Assembly (NCBI RefSeq): GCF_005217615.1
Contig: NZ_SZNK01000001.1
Coordinates: 2,816,501-2,880,500, forward strand
Source: Brevibacillus antibioticus
GTDB taxonomy: Bacteria > Bacillota > Bacilli > Brevibacillales > Brevibacillaceae
Length of the DNA stretch: 64,000 nt
Direction of reading: 5' to 3'
Shown: positions 48,966 to 58,973 of the stretch, piece after piece
Layout: the number at the start of each line of letters is the position of its first letter
Numbering within the stretch: position 1 is the first letter of the stretch
Translations under genes and position numbers: made by a program
Notes under the pieces: model-generated
Seen by the model: only the letters and a program-made list of their open reading frames with translations
Databases searched by the model: none
Told to the model about the DNA's origin: nothing

Positions 48966-50703
48966 CCTGGTTTTTTCCCCAGCTCGGCTGATTTTCTGCC
49001 ACGACACAAATGGCGTAACGCGGCTCTTCTAACGGGGCGTACCCGAGAAACCACAGGTGGTTGTTTCCATTCGCCTCCCCGATTTGCGCAGTCCCGCTTT
49101 TGCCTGCCACCTGCCAAGCGGAATTCATGAGCATCTTTCCTGTTCCCTCTGTGACGACTTTACGCATCATTTTTCGCAATTTGTTGGCTGTGACGTAGTC
49201 AATTCCGTCCACAGAGAGCTCCTGCTCGGGGAATGTATGAAACGACTGACCATTTCGGTATGCGATCTCTTTTACCAGCCGTACTTGAGAGCTTTGACCG
49301 CCACGCAAAATCGTTACCATCATGTTGGCTGCTTGCAAGGGGGTAATGCGTACATCCCGCTGACCGATGGCGCTTTGAATCAGGACGCCTTCATCGTCGC
49401 GGGATATCCCCTCTGCAAAGACTCTACCTGGCTCTTCGCCATCCAGCTGTTTGAAGTTTTTGAGTTTATACAGATGAGGGGTAACATGCCCCACTTGAGT
49501 GGTCAAGCCCAGCTTTTTTGCATATTCCTCCAACTTTTCTCCACCCACCATCTTGGCGATGTGGGCAATCGCAATGTTGCAGGATTGGGCATACGCTTCT
49601 TCCAGTGTCACACTGCCGTGACCTTCTTTTTTCCAGCAGGAGAATTGGTACTTCCCGTACTCCCCTGTACATGTGAAACGGTCAATTGGTGAAACGATTC
49701 CTTCCGCCAAGGCTGCTGCTGCTACCACTGTTTTATAGACAGAACCAGGCGGGAGTTGTTTAAAGGCGCGATTCTTCCAGTCGCTCGTGTTTCCTGTAAC
49801 ATTCGTTTGATCATAGGTAGGGCGGCTCACAGCTGCAAGAACATCGGCTGTTTGTACATCCAAAACGACGATACAGCCTTCTTTGAGCCCTACATGATCG
49901 GCTGTAGCCTCCATGCTTCTCTGGATTGCTGCATCCAAGGTAGTCGTTAATGACAACGGATAGTATTGATTTGACTGCTTTGTATAGCGAATATCCAGCC
50001 CTCGAAGCGGTTGTCCATGCCCATCTACATAATAGGACAAGACAGACGGCTCTACCCCTTGTAAAAACCGGTCAAAGCTTCTCTCCAGACCCGATGCCCC
50101 CAGTGTGCTCTCCGCATTCATTTTGCCGCTTGTCCATTCATCTGGATACAGCTTCTGCACCATGTCGGGATTTTTATGGATAAAACCAATCACATGCTTG
50201 GCTACTTCATCAGCGCGGTATCGCTCTGTCACCGCCAATGCCACAACTCCTGGGATGGCAAGAGCATTGATTTCCTCGGCCTGCTGTTCGGTGAGCATCA
50301 CCAGCTTTCCGGAATCCTCTCGCATGAACAACGGTACTTTCGCCTTTTCCATGGTTTCCGACAGGCGTTCCCTGGATTCTCCCGTTATTTGAGCTAACCG
50401 CTGCAAGCCATCTGTTCCTTGCAGGCTCCCACGCGCCAACGGGAACAAAATCAAGGCGAGATGCTCTTCTCCAGTAAAAGCGTACCCATTCCGATCCACG
50501 ATATCGCCACGCCCGCTATGCAGTACGATGCTTTGCTGTCTTTGCTTCACTGATGCCTTTACCAAATCAACGCCATGCCGAGAAAACCGATGGGGCGATC
50601 CCAATTGTATCCACCACAATCGCACGACCAAACCGAGCCATAACAACGACATGGACAGCAATACAAGAAAGTGACGTCTTTTGATTCGTCGATCCAGCTG
50701 CAT
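48877..50703 (-). CDS. pbpI: Class B penicillin-binding protein (PbpI/YrrR-like transpeptidase)
   Basis: 608 residues. One N-terminal membrane helix (FLVLLSMSLLWLGLVVRLWW), a dimerisation domain with SGRGDIVDRNGYAFTGEEHL, then the transpeptidase: PPGSVYKTVVAAAALAEG (S-x-x-K), AYAQSCNIAIAHIAKM (S-x-N) and WQVAGKSGTAQIG (K-S-G). It cross-links peptidoglycan. In B. subtilis yrrR (pbpI) lies in the same neighbourhood, after udk and greA; no greA is present here. C-terminal end overlaps the JAB gene. Confidence 0.85.
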   Translation of the reverse strand: MQLDRRIKRRHFLVLLSMSLLWLGLVVRLWWIQLGSPHRFSRHGVDLVKASVKQRQQSIVLHSGRGDIVDRNGYAFTGEEHLALILFPLARGSLQGTDGLQRLAQITGESRERLSETMEKAKVPLFMREDSGKLVMLTEQQAEEINALAIPGVVALAVTERYRADEVAKHVIGFIHKNPDMVQKLYPDEWTSGKMNAESTLGASGLERSFDRFLQGVEPSVLSYYVDGHGQPLRGLDIRYTKQSNQYYPLSLTTTLDAAIQRSMEATADHVGLKEGCIVVLDVQTADVLAAVSRPTYDQTNVTGNTSDWKNRAFKQLPPGSVYKTVVAAAALAEGIVSPIDRFTCTGEYGKYQFSCWKKEGHGSVTLEEAYAQSCNIAIAHIAKMVGGEKLEEYAKKLGLTTQVGHVTPHLYKLKNFKQLDGEEPGRVFAEGISRDDEGVLIQSAIGQRDVRITPLQAANMMVTILRGGQSSQVRLVKEIAYRNGQSFHTFPEQELSVDGIDYVTANKLRKMMRKVVTEGTGKMLMNSAWQVAGKSGTAQIGEANGNNHLWFLGYAPLEEPRYAICVVAENQPSWGKNQAMELFHRAVAELADHTAQSSQPREEYFRG

Positions 50704-50762
50704 CGATTTCCCTCCTGGCTTTTTTCACCAGTATTGCCGGAATGTACGCGACAGAAACAACG

Positions 50763-50804
50763 AACAAAGAAAAAAGCACACCGTACGTCACGGTGCACTT
50801 TTCG
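50763..50804 (-). terminator. Intrinsic terminator of udk
   Basis: GCACCGTGACGTACGGTGTGC hairpin followed by TTTTTTC on the minus strand, between udk and the PBP gene. Confidence 0.8.
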
Positions 50805-50808
50805 CGGT

Positions 50809-51453
50809 TTAGGATTGATTGGCGAATTGTTGCTTCTCCAATAAAATATTGCTGATCTTCGTGGACAACAGATCCAATGCTACTCGATTGTAGCCGCCCT
50901 CTGGCATGATGACGTCTGCATATCGCTTGGTCGGTTCAATAAACTGCAAATGCATCGGTCGAACGACGTTTAAGTACTGTGTCACCACTGAATCGAGGGA
51001 ACGACCGCGCTCTTCGATGTCACGTACAATTCGGCGTACAATACGCACATCCGCATCGGTATCGACAAATACCTTGATATCCATTAAATTGCGAATCCGC
51101 TCATCCTCTAGAATCAGCATTCCTTCCAGAATGATAACATCCTTCGGGTCGACCTGGATTTGCTCTGGCTTGCGGTTATGCTCCTTGAAGTCGTAGATCG
51201 GTTTTTGGATCGCTTTTCCTTGCATCAGATCTTGCAAATGCACAAGCAACAAATCATTGTCAAAAGCGAAGGGATGGTCGTAGTTCGTCAACGCCCGCTC
51301 TTCTGGGCTCAAATGGCTTTGATCCTTGTAGTAGGAATCCTGCTCAATCATCGTTACACTATCATTTTGGAACTGGCGGTACAGCTCTTTTGCTACAGTC
51401 GTTTTTCCAGAACCACTGCCTCCCGCTACCCCAATCAATACGGGGTTACCCAT
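50809..51453 (-). CDS. udk: Uridine kinase
   Basis: 214 residues, family length. Phosphorylates uridine and cytidine in pyrimidine salvage. It reads [20 protein letters not shown] (Walker A), [80 protein letters not shown]. Start after GGAAGGGG. Downstream of yrrM as in B. subtilis. Confidence 0.95.
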   Translation of the reverse strand: MGNPVLIGVAGGSGSGKTTVAKELYRQFQNDSVTMIEQDSYYKDQSHLSPEERALTNYDHPFAFDNDLLLVHLQDLMQGKAIQKPIYDFKEHNRKPEQIQVDPKDVIILEGMLILEDERIRNLMDIKVFVDTDADVRIVRRIVRDIEERGRSLDSVVTQYLNVVRPMHLQFIEPTKRYADVIMPEGGYNRVALDLLSTKISNILLEKQQFANQS

Positions 51454-51496
51454 GCTTCATGTCCCCTTCCTCATGATGCTTTACACGTTTTCGACC

Positions 51497-52132
51497 CTAT
51501 TTCCTTTTCAAGCTGATGGCCAACCCGTCTCCTACTGGAATAAATGTTGTCTCTAAATCAGGACGCTCCATCAGATGTGAATTATAAGAAAGCAGCTTGT
51601 CCACCATTGGACGCTGGCGCTTGCCCGCTTCTTCAGGGGTCGCCACCAGTCCTCGGAAGAGAACATTGTCGCTGATTACCAAACCGCCTTCGCGAAGAAG
51701 CGGTAGATACAAATCGAGGAATGCTCGATACTGCCCCTTTGCCGCATCGATAAACAAGCAGTCAAATTGATACGACTCCGGCAGCCCTAATGTGGCATCA
51801 CGCAAGAGAATTTCCACACGGTCTGCACATCCTGCTTCTTTTATATTTGCCCGTGCTCTCACCAATCGATCTTCATCTATGTCCATCGTGACAATTCGCG
51901 CTTCCGGTGCAGCTTCTGCAAGCCAAATGGTGGAATAGCCAATTGCCGTACCCACTTCAAGAATCTCTTTGGGACGATGCAGCAGTAACAACATCCGCAT
52001 GACTTGAGCGGACGCCAGCTGCACAATCGGAATGTTTTCCTCAGTCGCCTCCTTCTCCAGACGCTGGAGCAAGAAAGAACGCTCGGGAACCAGGCTTGAC
52101 ACGTAGTCGTCAATTGCCGGATTGGTAATCAT
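51497..52132 (-). CDS. yrrM: O-methyltransferase (YrrM-like, SAM-dependent)
   Basis: 211 residues. It reads LLLLHRPKEILEVGTAIGYS (SAM motif I E-V-G-T-A-x-G-Y-S), ARIVTMDIDEDRLVRARANI, YQFDCLFIDAAKGQYRAFLD (acidic loop) and GGLVISDNVLFRGLV, the catechol O-methyltransferase-like family that includes tRNA 5-hydroxyuridine methyltransferase TrmR (YrrM). In B. subtilis this gene modifies tRNA wobble uridine. Same order here: mltG, yrrM, udk. Confidence 0.88.
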   Translation of the reverse strand: MITNPAIDDYVSSLVPERSFLLQRLEKEATEENIPIVQLASAQVMRMLLLLHRPKEILEVGTAIGYSTIWLAEAAPEARIVTMDIDEDRLVRARANIKEAGCADRVEILLRDATLGLPESYQFDCLFIDAAKGQYRAFLDLYLPLLREGGLVISDNVLFRGLVATPEEAGKRQRPMVDKLLSYNSHLMERPDLETTFIPVGDGLAISLKRK

Positions 52133-52210
52133 GATTTCACTCCTCTTTCGTTACAACCGAATTATTATAGCATACCTTAGGAAAACTTGGCTACGTCAAG
52201 GACTGTTGTC

Positions 52211-52251
52211 CGCATGCAAAAAAAAAGAGGAAACCTGGTTAGTTTCCCCTG
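52211..52251 (-). terminator. Intrinsic terminator overlapping the mltG stop
   Basis: GGGGAAAC TAACCAG GTTTCCTC then TTTTTTTTT on the minus strand; the stop codon is in the loop. Confidence 0.85.
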
Positions 52252-53339
52252 CTTTTCTTATCATTTGCTTCATGCTCTTGCAGTGTTTTGGAAAAGTAAT
52301 GCTCGGACGTTCCGTCTTTTTTCGTCACGTAGAAAAAGTAATCGTGTTTGACTGGAGTGACGACAGCTTCAAGCGAAGCTCTGCCTGGGCTGGCAATCGG
52401 CCCCGGTGGCAATCCAGGATTTGTGTACGTGTTGTACGGACTTTTTACTTTTAGGTCCTCGAAGGTCAGACGGTCTCGTTGTTTTCCGAGAACAAATTGG
52501 ACGGTAGCATCAGCCTGCAACGGCCACTTATCGCGAATCCGATTGTAGTACACGCCTGCTACAAGTGGACGCTCCTTGTCTACCGTTACTTCACGCTCCA
52601 CGATCGAGGCGAGATTAACTGCTTCATCCATGGTTAAATCGTGCTGCTTCAACTGCTCTGTCCACTCTGGCTTCCATTCCTTTTGGAATTGAGCCAGCAT
52701 ACGTGAGACGACATCATGTGCCGTAGCGTCTTTGTCCACCTCATACGTTTCCGGGAACAGATACCCTTCCAAACGGTGTTTTCGGTCGGCGTGCTTCGGT
52801 ATCGCAGCAACAAAAGGATAGTTGGGGAATGCACCTTCATTTACTTCTTTTAAGAATGCCGCTTTCTCTACAATGCCTTCTTTATCGAGATGATCTGCGA
52901 TCTGTTCAACATTCCAGCCTTCTGGGATCGTAAACCGGTTCGCATTGATCACCGTGTTTCCTTCTGCCATGGCGGTTAGTATCTCGTCGATAGCTTGACC
53001 CGTCGTAAATTGGTATTCTCCCGCCTTAAGTTCAGGCGCCATACCTTTATACTTCACGTAGTAATTAAATACATCGGCATTTCGGATCAGACCTTGTTCT
53101 TCCAGTAGACGACCGATTTTTTGTACGGAGGAACCGGACGGAATCGCCACATTCTTCACCGTCTGTTCACCTGCAACTGGCTGTAATTGCTGGTACACAT
53201 ACCACGTTGCTCCTCCCGCCGCCAAAATGATCAACAACAAAAAGGCAACCAGCCATATTACAATTCGTCCGCCGCGTCTGCGTCGCTTCGTCACTGGGCG
53301 GTCGGGGTTAAAATCAGGCTTCGCTGACATTGGTTTCAA
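52239..53339 (-). CDS. mltG: Endolytic murein transglycosylase MltG (YceG family)
   Basis: 366 residues from TTG 53339 after AAGGGAGGAT; an ATG nine nt later is possible. A basic N-terminus, one membrane helix (IVIWLVAFLLLIILAAGGAT), a LysM-like part (QTVKNVAIPSGSSVQKIGRL) and the YceG domain: RLEGYLFPETYEV, DEAVNLASIVEREVTVDKER (catalytic Glu), YNRIRDKWPLQADATVQFVL, SPYNTYTNPGLPPGPIASPG. It cuts nascent glycan strands at the membrane. First gene of mltG-yrrM-udk. Confidence 0.93.
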   Translation of the reverse strand: MKPMSAKPDFNPDRPVTKRRRRGGRIVIWLVAFLLLIILAAGGATWYVYQQLQPVAGEQTVKNVAIPSGSSVQKIGRLLEEQGLIRNADVFNYYVKYKGMAPELKAGEYQFTTGQAIDEILTAMAEGNTVINANRFTIPEGWNVEQIADHLDKEGIVEKAAFLKEVNEGAFPNYPFVAAIPKHADRKHRLEGYLFPETYEVDKDATAHDVVSRMLAQFQKEWKPEWTEQLKQHDLTMDEAVNLASIVEREVTVDKERPLVAGVYYNRIRDKWPLQADATVQFVLGKQRDRLTFEDLKVKSPYNTYTNPGLPPGPIASPGRASLEAVVTPVKHDYFFYVTKKDGTSEHYFSKTLQEHEANDKKSRGN

Positions 53340-53440
53340 GCTAGAAATCCTCCCTTTAGGGTCTCTTTATCTCCATCCCATTCATTATACAAGAGGCTTA
53401 TCTACCTGTCACTTCATGGGTGATTTTGGCGAAAAAAGAC

Positions 53441-53472
53441 ATAAAAAGAGCCCGCCAGTTGCGGACTCTCTT
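53441..53472 (-). terminator. Intrinsic terminator
   Basis: GAGTCCGC AACTG GCGGGCTC followed by TTTTTATG on the minus strand, after the DUF1292 gene. Confidence 0.8.
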
Positions 53473-53484
53473 TCCACGAGTCTA

Positions 53485-53775
53485 TTAAATTCCGTCTTTC
53501 TCCAAATCAGCAATCAACGTTTCGAAGGTAGCTTCTACTTGCTCCCACTCTTCATCATCCTCGATTGGCATGAGCATGTCTGTACCATCATAACGCAGGA
53601 AGTGAACCTCGTACTCTTCTTCCTCTTCCTGATCTACTGGTACGAGCACCAAATAGCTGCGGTCTTCAATGTCAAAAATGTACATGATACGAAAATCTCG
53701 CGGTTCCTCGGTACCTTCTTCCGTCAGCGCGATCACATCGCCCACTTCGAACTCTTCCATCATCTCTTCACTCAT
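53485..53775 (-). CDS. DUF1292 family protein (YrzB-like)
   Basis: 96 residues from ATG 53775 (AGGTGA upstream; a GTG at 53784 is inside that site). Very acidic: EEFEVGDVIALTEEGTEEPR, FRIMYIFDIEDRSYLVLVPV, EEEEYEVHFLRYDGTDMLMP and IEDDEEWEQVEATFETLI. Matches DUF1292/UPF0473. Overlaps the ruvX end. The ireB-ruvX-DUF1292 trio is conserved across Bacillota; function unknown. Confidence 0.9.
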   Translation of the reverse strand: MSEEMMEEFEVGDVIALTEEGTEEPRDFRIMYIFDIEDRSYLVLVPVDQEEEEEYEVHFLRYDGTDMLMPIEDDEEWEQVEATFETLIADLEKDGI

Positions 53776-53780
53776 TGTGG

Positions 53781-54197
53781 TCACCTCGATTTCGCGTCCA
53801 AATATCCTTGGAGGATTAAAGTGGCCGCCATTTTATCAATCACTGTCTTTCGCTTTTGACGGCTGACATCAGCAGAAATCAGCATACGCTCTGCCGCCAT
53901 CGTCGTCAAGCGTTCGTCCCACATGTGGACAGGAAGAGACGTGCGTTCCTCCAAAAGCTTGCCAAATGCTTGACACATTTCAGCACGCGGGCCTATGGTT
54001 CCGTTCATGTTTTTGGGCAAACCAACGACGAAAGCCCCAATTTGATACTGCGAAACTAATTCGCTCAGGCGGGCAAAATCCTTTTCCTTGGATTGTCGCT
54101 TGATGGTCTCTACTCCTTGCGCAGTCCATCCCAGCTCATCGCTGACAGCCACTCCAATCGTTTTGTCGCCTACATCTAATCCCATCAATCTTGTCAT
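53781..54197 (-). CDS. ruvX: Putative pre-16S rRNA nuclease / RuvX (YqgF family)
   Basis: 138 residues. It reads [20 protein letters not shown] (RNase H-fold Asp), [60 protein letters not shown] and [20 protein letters not shown], all YqgF landmarks. Acts in 16S rRNA 5' maturation. The ribosome-binding site is weak, as 10 nt separate it from ireB, consistent with translational coupling. Confidence 0.9.
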   Translation of the reverse strand: MTRLMGLDVGDKTIGVAVSDELGWTAQGVETIKRQSKEKDFARLSELVSQYQIGAFVVGLPKNMNGTIGPRAEMCQAFGKLLEERTSLPVHMWDERLTTMAAERMLISADVSRQKRKTVIDKMAATLILQGYLDAKSR

Positions 54198-54206
54198 CGT
54201 TAAGGT

Positions 54207-54467
54207 CTACTTGCGCTCTGACAAGTAAACGGTCACCAACTCTTCTATGATTTTGTCCCGTTCCAATTTGCCGATCAGGCTCCGCGCGTTGTTGTGGCGT
54301 GGGATAAACGCCGGGTCGCCAGAAAGCAAGTAACCGACGATCTGGGTGATCGGGTTGTATCCTTTTTCCTGCAGGGCTTTGTACACCTCTGTCAATGTTT
54401 CTTGCACATCCGCCGCATTCGCTTCCTTGGGCACCGTGAATTTCATGGTATTATCCAACGAACTCAC
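54207..54467 (-). CDS. ireB: IreB family regulatory phosphoprotein (UPF0297, YrzL)
   Basis: 86 residues from GTG 54467, chosen because GAGGTG lies 6 nt upstream and because it gives the family length. A longer reading from 54506 adds 13 residues with no homology pattern. It reads [77 protein letters not shown]. In enterococci IreB is phosphorylated by the Ser/Thr kinase IreK and controls cephalosporin tolerance. First gene of ireB-ruvX-DUF1292. Confidence 0.93.
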   Translation of the reverse strand: MSSLDNTMKFTVPKEANAADVQETLTEVYKALQEKGYNPITQIVGYLLSGDPAFIPRHNNARSLIGKLERDKIIEELVTVYLSERK

Positions 54468-54567
54468 AATCAACACCTCGATTTCCTTTGAGACTCTTTT
54501 GGTCACATACTCTTTTTTCTATTCGACTCGGCTTTCGTTTACTCCTGTCGATATTACAAATTTCTCT

Positions 54568-57216
54568 TTATTTCGCTACTGCCTGACTCTTCACGAAGTC
54601 AACCACTGCATCCAGGGCTTCTTGCAGCTTGGATGGGTCCTTACCGCCAGCTTGTGCCATATCAGGACGTCCACCACCGCCGCCACCGCAACGAGTTGCG
54701 ACTTCCTTGATGATCTTGCCAGCGTGAATGCCTTGATCCATGAGATCTTTGGTTACACCTGCTACGAGGTTCACCTTGTCGCCATCGACTGCACCCAACA
54801 CAATGACAGCGGAGCCGAGTTTGTTTTTCAGCTCATCCACCATGCCCCGCAGGTTGTCCATATCGACAGCGGAAACACGTGCAGCGAGTACATTCATACC
54901 CTCTACTTGTTGGAGTTTATCCGTCAACGACGCTGCCTCGATGTTCCCCAATTTTGCACGCAGGGACTCATTTTCGCGTTGTACTTCTTTCAATTGTTGT
55001 TGCAGACCTTCTACACGTGCAGGTGCTTCTGCCAGCACTGGTGCTTTGAGTGCTTGCCCCACTTCTTTGAGCGTAGTGAACTGCTGGTTCAAGAACTGAT
55101 AAGCGCCGCGACCTGTTACGGCTTCGATCCGGCGCGTACCTGCACCGATACCGCTCTCGCTAACCAGCTTGAACAGACCGATTTCTGCGGTATTGTTCAC
55201 ATGGCATCCACCGCACAGCTCCAGGCTGTATTCGCCGACTTTTACAACGCGTACAACGTCGCCGTATTTTTCACCGAATAACGCCATTGCGCCCATCGCT
55301 TTTGCTTCAGCCAATGATTTGTTGGAGATCTCGACACTCAGATTTGCCCACACTTTTTCATTCACGATCGCTTCGATATGCTCCAGCTCTTCTGGAGTAA
55401 TGGAGCTAATGTGAGTGAAGTCAAAGCGGAGACGCTCTGGTGCTACCAAGGAACCTGCCTGATTGACATGCGTTCCTAGTACATCCTTGAGTGCTTGGTG
55501 TAGCAAGTGAGTCGCTGTATGGTTTTGCGTGATAGCCAGACGTGCTTCACGGTTCACTTCCGCGCGAACCTCACCGCCTTTGCGCAGGGTTCCTGCTTCG
55601 ACGATGACGGAATGTACATTTTGACCCATTGGTCCTTTTTGTACATCTGTCACACGTGCTTTCACGATATCAGAAATCAGGAAACCTTCGTCATTGATCT
55701 GACCGCCGCTTTCTGCATAGAAAGGCGTTTGACTCAGAACGACTTGTACGGTTTGACCTTCTTCTGCTTCTTCCACCAGCTGGTTGTCCAAAATAATCGC
55801 TTCAACTTTACCTGTTGCTACCAATTCAGTATAACCAACAAATTGGCTCGTAACCGTCAAATCAGACAATGGACCACCTTGGATTTGCATGCTGTCTACA
55901 TCTTGACGTGCTGCACGTGCGCGCTCACGCTGTTCTTCCATCGCTTGATCAAAGCCATCGCGATCGACAGTCAGCCCTTGCTCGTCTGCGAAGTCTTCTG
56001 TCAAGTCAACAGGGAATCCATACGTATCGTACATTTTGAACACATCTTGACCAGACAGTTGTGTCTTTCCGCTTTCTTTTGCTGCTTTTACCATGTCAGA
56101 CAAGATCGCCAGACCATCGTTTAATGTCTCGTGGAAACGATCTTCCTCGGCACGAATAACTTTTTCGATAAACGCACGTTTTTGAACAACCTCTGGGTAG
56201 AATTCGCCCATCATCGTGCCTACTGTCTCAGTCAAGCTGTACAGGAATGGCTTCTCTACGCCCAGCTTTTTCCCCATACGTACAGCACGGCGAAGCAGAC
56301 GGCGAATAACATAGCCACGTCCTTCATTGGATGGAAGTGCACCGTCACCAATCGCAAACACAACCGTACGCGCATGGTCAGCGATAACCTTCAGGGCTAC
56401 ATCCATCTCAGGGCTTGTTTGATACTTCACACCGGAGATTTCTGTGGTCTTTTCGATCAGCGGGAACAGCAAGTCTGTCTCAAAGTTGTTGTCTACGCCT
56501 TGGATCACAGACGCCATGCGCTCAAGACCCATCCCCGTATCAATGTTCTTCTTAGGCAGCGGCGTGTAGGTACCGTCTGGATTGTGGTTGAACTGGGAGA
56601 ATACCAAGTTCCATATTTCCAGGTAACGCTCGTTCTCCCCACCTGGATACAGCTCAGGGTCGCTCGGGTCGTTTCCGAACGCTTCTCCACGGTCATAGAA
56701 AATCTCCGTGTTCGGTCCGCTTGGGCCTTCTCCAATATCCCAGAAGTTGCCCTCCAGTCGGATGATTCGCTCTTCTGGAACACCGATTTTCTTGTTCCAC
56801 AGCTCAAATGCTTCTTCGTCCTCTGGGTGAATGGTAACGGACAAGAGCTCTGGATCAAAGCCGATCCATTTTGGACTTGTCAAAAACTCCCATGCCCATT
56901 CAATCGCTTCTTCCTTGAAGTACTCACCAATAGAGAAGTTACCCAGCATTTCAAAAAAAGTATGGTGGCGAGCAGTACGTCCCACATTTTCAATATCATT
57001 GGTACGAATCGACTTTTGCGAGTTCGTGATACGTGGATTGTCCGGGATGATGCGACCGTCAAAGTATTTCTTGAGAGTCGCCACACCGCTGTTGATCCAC
57101 AGAAGGGAAGGATCGTCGATTGGAACCAATGGAGCGCTAGGCTCAATGCGATGTCCTTTTTCTACAAAAAAGTCGAGGAACATCTGGCGAATTTGATTGC
57201 CTGTCAGCTTCTTCAT
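54568..57216 (-). CDS. alaS: Alanyl-tRNA synthetase
   Basis: 882 residues, full length. Catalytic core: [73 protein letters not shown]. Editing domain: [17 protein letters not shown] (H-x-x-x-H) with [20 protein letters not shown] (C-x-x-x-H). C-terminal DHHA1-like: [20 protein letters not shown]. Start after GGAGAATGTAG. Preceded by a T-box leader that should switch it on when tRNA-Ala is uncharged. Confidence 0.97.
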   Translation of the reverse strand: MKKLTGNQIRQMFLDFFVEKGHRIEPSAPLVPIDDPSLLWINSGVATLKKYFDGRIIPDNPRITNSQKSIRTNDIENVGRTARHHTFFEMLGNFSIGEYFKEEAIEWAWEFLTSPKWIGFDPELLSVTIHPEDEEAFELWNKKIGVPEERIIRLEGNFWDIGEGPSGPNTEIFYDRGEAFGNDPSDPELYPGGENERYLEIWNLVFSQFNHNPDGTYTPLPKKNIDTGMGLERMASVIQGVDNNFETDLLFPLIEKTTEISGVKYQTSPEMDVALKVIADHARTVVFAIGDGALPSNEGRGYVIRRLLRRAVRMGKKLGVEKPFLYSLTETVGTMMGEFYPEVVQKRAFIEKVIRAEEDRFHETLNDGLAILSDMVKAAKESGKTQLSGQDVFKMYDTYGFPVDLTEDFADEQGLTVDRDGFDQAMEEQRERARAARQDVDSMQIQGGPLSDLTVTSQFVGYTELVATGKVEAIILDNQLVEEAEEGQTVQVVLSQTPFYAESGGQINDEGFLISDIVKARVTDVQKGPMGQNVHSVIVEAGTLRKGGEVRAEVNREARLAITQNHTATHLLHQALKDVLGTHVNQAGSLVAPERLRFDFTHISSITPEELEHIEAIVNEKVWANLSVEISNKSLAEAKAMGAMALFGEKYGDVVRVVKVGEYSLELCGGCHVNNTAEIGLFKLVSESGIGAGTRRIEAVTGRGAYQFLNQQFTTLKEVGQALKAPVLAEAPARVEGLQQQLKEVQRENESLRAKLGNIEAASLTDKLQQVEGMNVLAARVSAVDMDNLRGMVDELKNKLGSAVIVLGAVDGDKVNLVAGVTKDLMDQGIHAGKIIKEVATRCGGGGGGRPDMAQAGGKDPSKLQEALDAVVDFVKSQAVAK

Positions 57217-57239
57217 CTACATTCTCCTCATCTAAAAAT

Positions 57240-57500
57240 AAAAAAAGCCCCCATCCCCTCAGGGACGAGAACTGATTTTCTCGCGGTACCACCCTGCTTA
57301 CAGGCTCGCTACACGTATCTGAGCCAAGGCCTGTCGCTTAAGTGGCGTCTAACGGTGCCAAGCCGCCGGGTTTTGCCCGGTCTTAGGAGTAGCCTTCTGC
57401 TGCTCTTCTTTTGGTCGCCCTCTCAACCATGGAGCGCCCTCTCTGTAAAAGGTCTGCAGCATACTCGTTCCCTCATTGATTTCACATAAATCACTTTGTC
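57240..57500 (-). promoter_or_regulatory. T-box riboswitch (alanyl) upstream of alaS
   Basis: On the minus strand GGGTGGTACCGCGAGA is the T-box sequence that pairs with the tRNA acceptor end. It is followed by GTCCCTGAGGGGATGGGGGC and TTTTTTT, the terminator. Upstream, GAACGAGTATGC and a GCT/GCC-rich stem (GAGGGCGCTCC) can supply stem I and an alanine specifier codon. Confidence 0.9.
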
Positions 57501-57503
57501 CAT

Positions 57504-57533
57504 ATTATAAATATTTTACCTGATCACTGTCAA
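57504..57533 (-). promoter_or_regulatory. Sigma-A promoter of alaS
   Basis: Perfect TTGACA, 18 nt, TATAAT on the minus strand. Its first hexamer lies over the last codons and stop of the AI-2E transporter gene. Confidence 0.85.
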
Positions 57534-58624
57534 CTTTCGTGCATCATGACAGCGATTCGGCTGACGATCACTTTGCAAACGGCAAGAATCGGGATCGCTA
57601 CGATTAGCCCGATGATCCCCCCGACCGTCTCCCCTACCAACAGTGCCAGGATAATGAGAAGCGGGTGCAAATGCAAAGAACGACCGACGATGTTAGGAGA
57701 CAAAATGTTCCCTTCCACGATTTGAATGATGAGATTGACAACGAGAACGAGTAACAGTGTCTTGGTGGAAATCGTAATCGCGATCACAACTGCCGGTGCC
57801 GCCCCAATCAACGGTCCGATGTACGGAATGATGTTGGTCAGACATACGAATGCAGCCAGTACAAAAGGATACGGCATGCCGATCCACCAGTAGCCTAAGT
57901 ATGCGAAAACGCCTACGATCAAGGCGACCATCATTTGTCCATGTATGTATTTGCCCAAGGATTCATTAATATCCCGCAGGACGATCAGCACTTGCTTCCG
58001 ATAAGCCTTTGGAACAATCGACATCCCCGTCTCATGCAATTGCTTCATATCCTTCAAAAAGTAGAAAGCGATAAACGGCACAATAGCAAAAGCAAACAAC
58101 TTGCCCATCGAATGCTTGGCATTATCCACGAGTTTCGATACGGAATGAGACATTCCCTCATTCGACTGGATGATCACCCGGTCCACACCCTTCGAAATGC
58201 TATCCGGCAAGAAATATTTTCGTGCCTCCCACTCACTCATCCATGTATAGTACCAATCCATCAGGCGGGGGATGTCATCTGACAGCTCCACCAATTGTTT
58301 CGTAAAAACAGGGATGGCGTTAATGATCGCAATGGTAATCACCAATACAAATGATCCATATATGAGCAGGACTGCCATCAAGCGTGGAACCCTTCTATTT
58401 TCCAGCAATTGCACGATCGGATGGAGCAAGTAAGCAATGACGAGTCCCAATATAATGGGAACGAGCACTTCCTTTATGAGCGAAAACAACTGTGACAGGA
58501 CTGGTCGGAGCAGCCAAAGTAGATTGCCGATGACCAAAAGTGTGATGAGCCAAACAGCAGCAGCAAATAGACGACTTCGCCGAAGTTCATCCACGTTCCC
58601 CAACTCCTCCCTATTTGCATACAT
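57530..58624 (-). CDS. AI-2E family transporter (YrrI-like)
   Basis: 364 residues, about eight membrane helices. It opens RLFAAAVWLITLLVIGNLLW, then VLVPIILGLVIAYLLHPIVQ, VPFIAFYFLKDMKQLHETGM, GYWWIGMPYPFVLAAFVCLT and NIIPYIGPLIGAAPAVVIAI: the N-x-I-P-Y-I-G-P-x-I-G block is the AI-2E/PerM signature. The family includes exporters and Na/Li-H antiporters. Next to alaS as in B. subtilis (yrrI). Confidence 0.9.
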   Translation of the reverse strand: MYANREELGNVDELRRSRLFAAAVWLITLLVIGNLLWLLRPVLSQLFSLIKEVLVPIILGLVIAYLLHPIVQLLENRRVPRLMAVLLIYGSFVLVITIAIINAIPVFTKQLVELSDDIPRLMDWYYTWMSEWEARKYFLPDSISKGVDRVIIQSNEGMSHSVSKLVDNAKHSMGKLFAFAIVPFIAFYFLKDMKQLHETGMSIVPKAYRKQVLIVLRDINESLGKYIHGQMMVALIVGVFAYLGYWWIGMPYPFVLAAFVCLTNIIPYIGPLIGAAPAVVIAITISTKTLLLVLVVNLIIQIVEGNILSPNIVGRSLHLHPLLIILALLVGETVGGIIGLIVAIPILAVCKVIVSRIAVMMHES

Positions 58625-58712
58625 CTTTTTTAGCTTGTCTCATTCACTATAATTTCATGTAACCTATTGACACACAATTTCGTGTTCAGTAGTATGTAAT
58701 TACAAGAGGATA

Positions 58713-58818
58713 TCTCCAAAGGGGAGTAGCTTTTTCGCAACATAGTCGTCATTACGGGACTTTTCCCCGGCTATGTTGGCAACATTTTCGTAAATGTTGT
58801 AAGCAAGACCTTTGCCGA
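58713..58818 (+). promoter_or_regulatory. yybP-ykoY manganese riboswitch
   Basis: AAAGGGGAGTAGC, TCGTCATTACGGG, GGCTATGTTGGCAACA and AAGCAAGACCTTTGCC follow in the family's order; the conserved G-G-G-G-A-G-U-A and C-A-A-G-A-C-C loops are both present. It lies upstream of a TerC-family gene, its usual partner. Confidence 0.9.
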
Positions 58819-58848
58819 TCAGGTAAAAGGTCTATTTTTGTTTTTCAA
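58805..58848 (+). terminator. Riboswitch expression platform terminator
   Basis: GACCTTTGCC GATCA GGTAAAAGGTC followed by TATTTTTGTTTTT. Its 5' arm is part of the riboswitch (CAAGACCTTTGCC), so Mn binding and termination exclude each other. Confidence 0.75.
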
Positions 58849-58892
58849 ACGACCTTTTCCTGCACCGGGAAAGGTCGTTTTCTTTTTCGCCC
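58849..58892 (+). terminator. Second tandem hairpin terminator
   Basis: ACGACCTTTTCC TGCACC GGGAAAGGTCGT then TTTCTTTTT. Its arms echo the first hairpin (GACCTTT / AAAGGTC), so the two could also pair with each other. Confidence 0.7.
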
Positions 58893-58973
58893 CTTTACAT
58901 ACACTATAGGAGGTATGAAGAAAACGGCCAGCGGATTATTCGCTTCTACAATGGATTAGGAGGAGGAAGAGAA

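Noticed and set aside
50559..50798. Overlapping minus-strand frames upstream of the PBP gene
   Set aside because: They overlap the N-terminus of the PBP gene in other phases and the udk terminator; no start signal.
54740..57489. Several long reading frames antisense to alaS (up to 452 codons)
   Set aside because: alaS on the minus strand is unambiguous; the plus-strand frames are shadows without ribosome-binding sites or family patterns.
58916..58960. 14-codon frame MKKTASGLFASTMD before the TerC gene, as a leader peptide
   Set aside because: Its AGGAGGT touches the ATG with no spacing, and the riboswitch and terminators already explain regulation.
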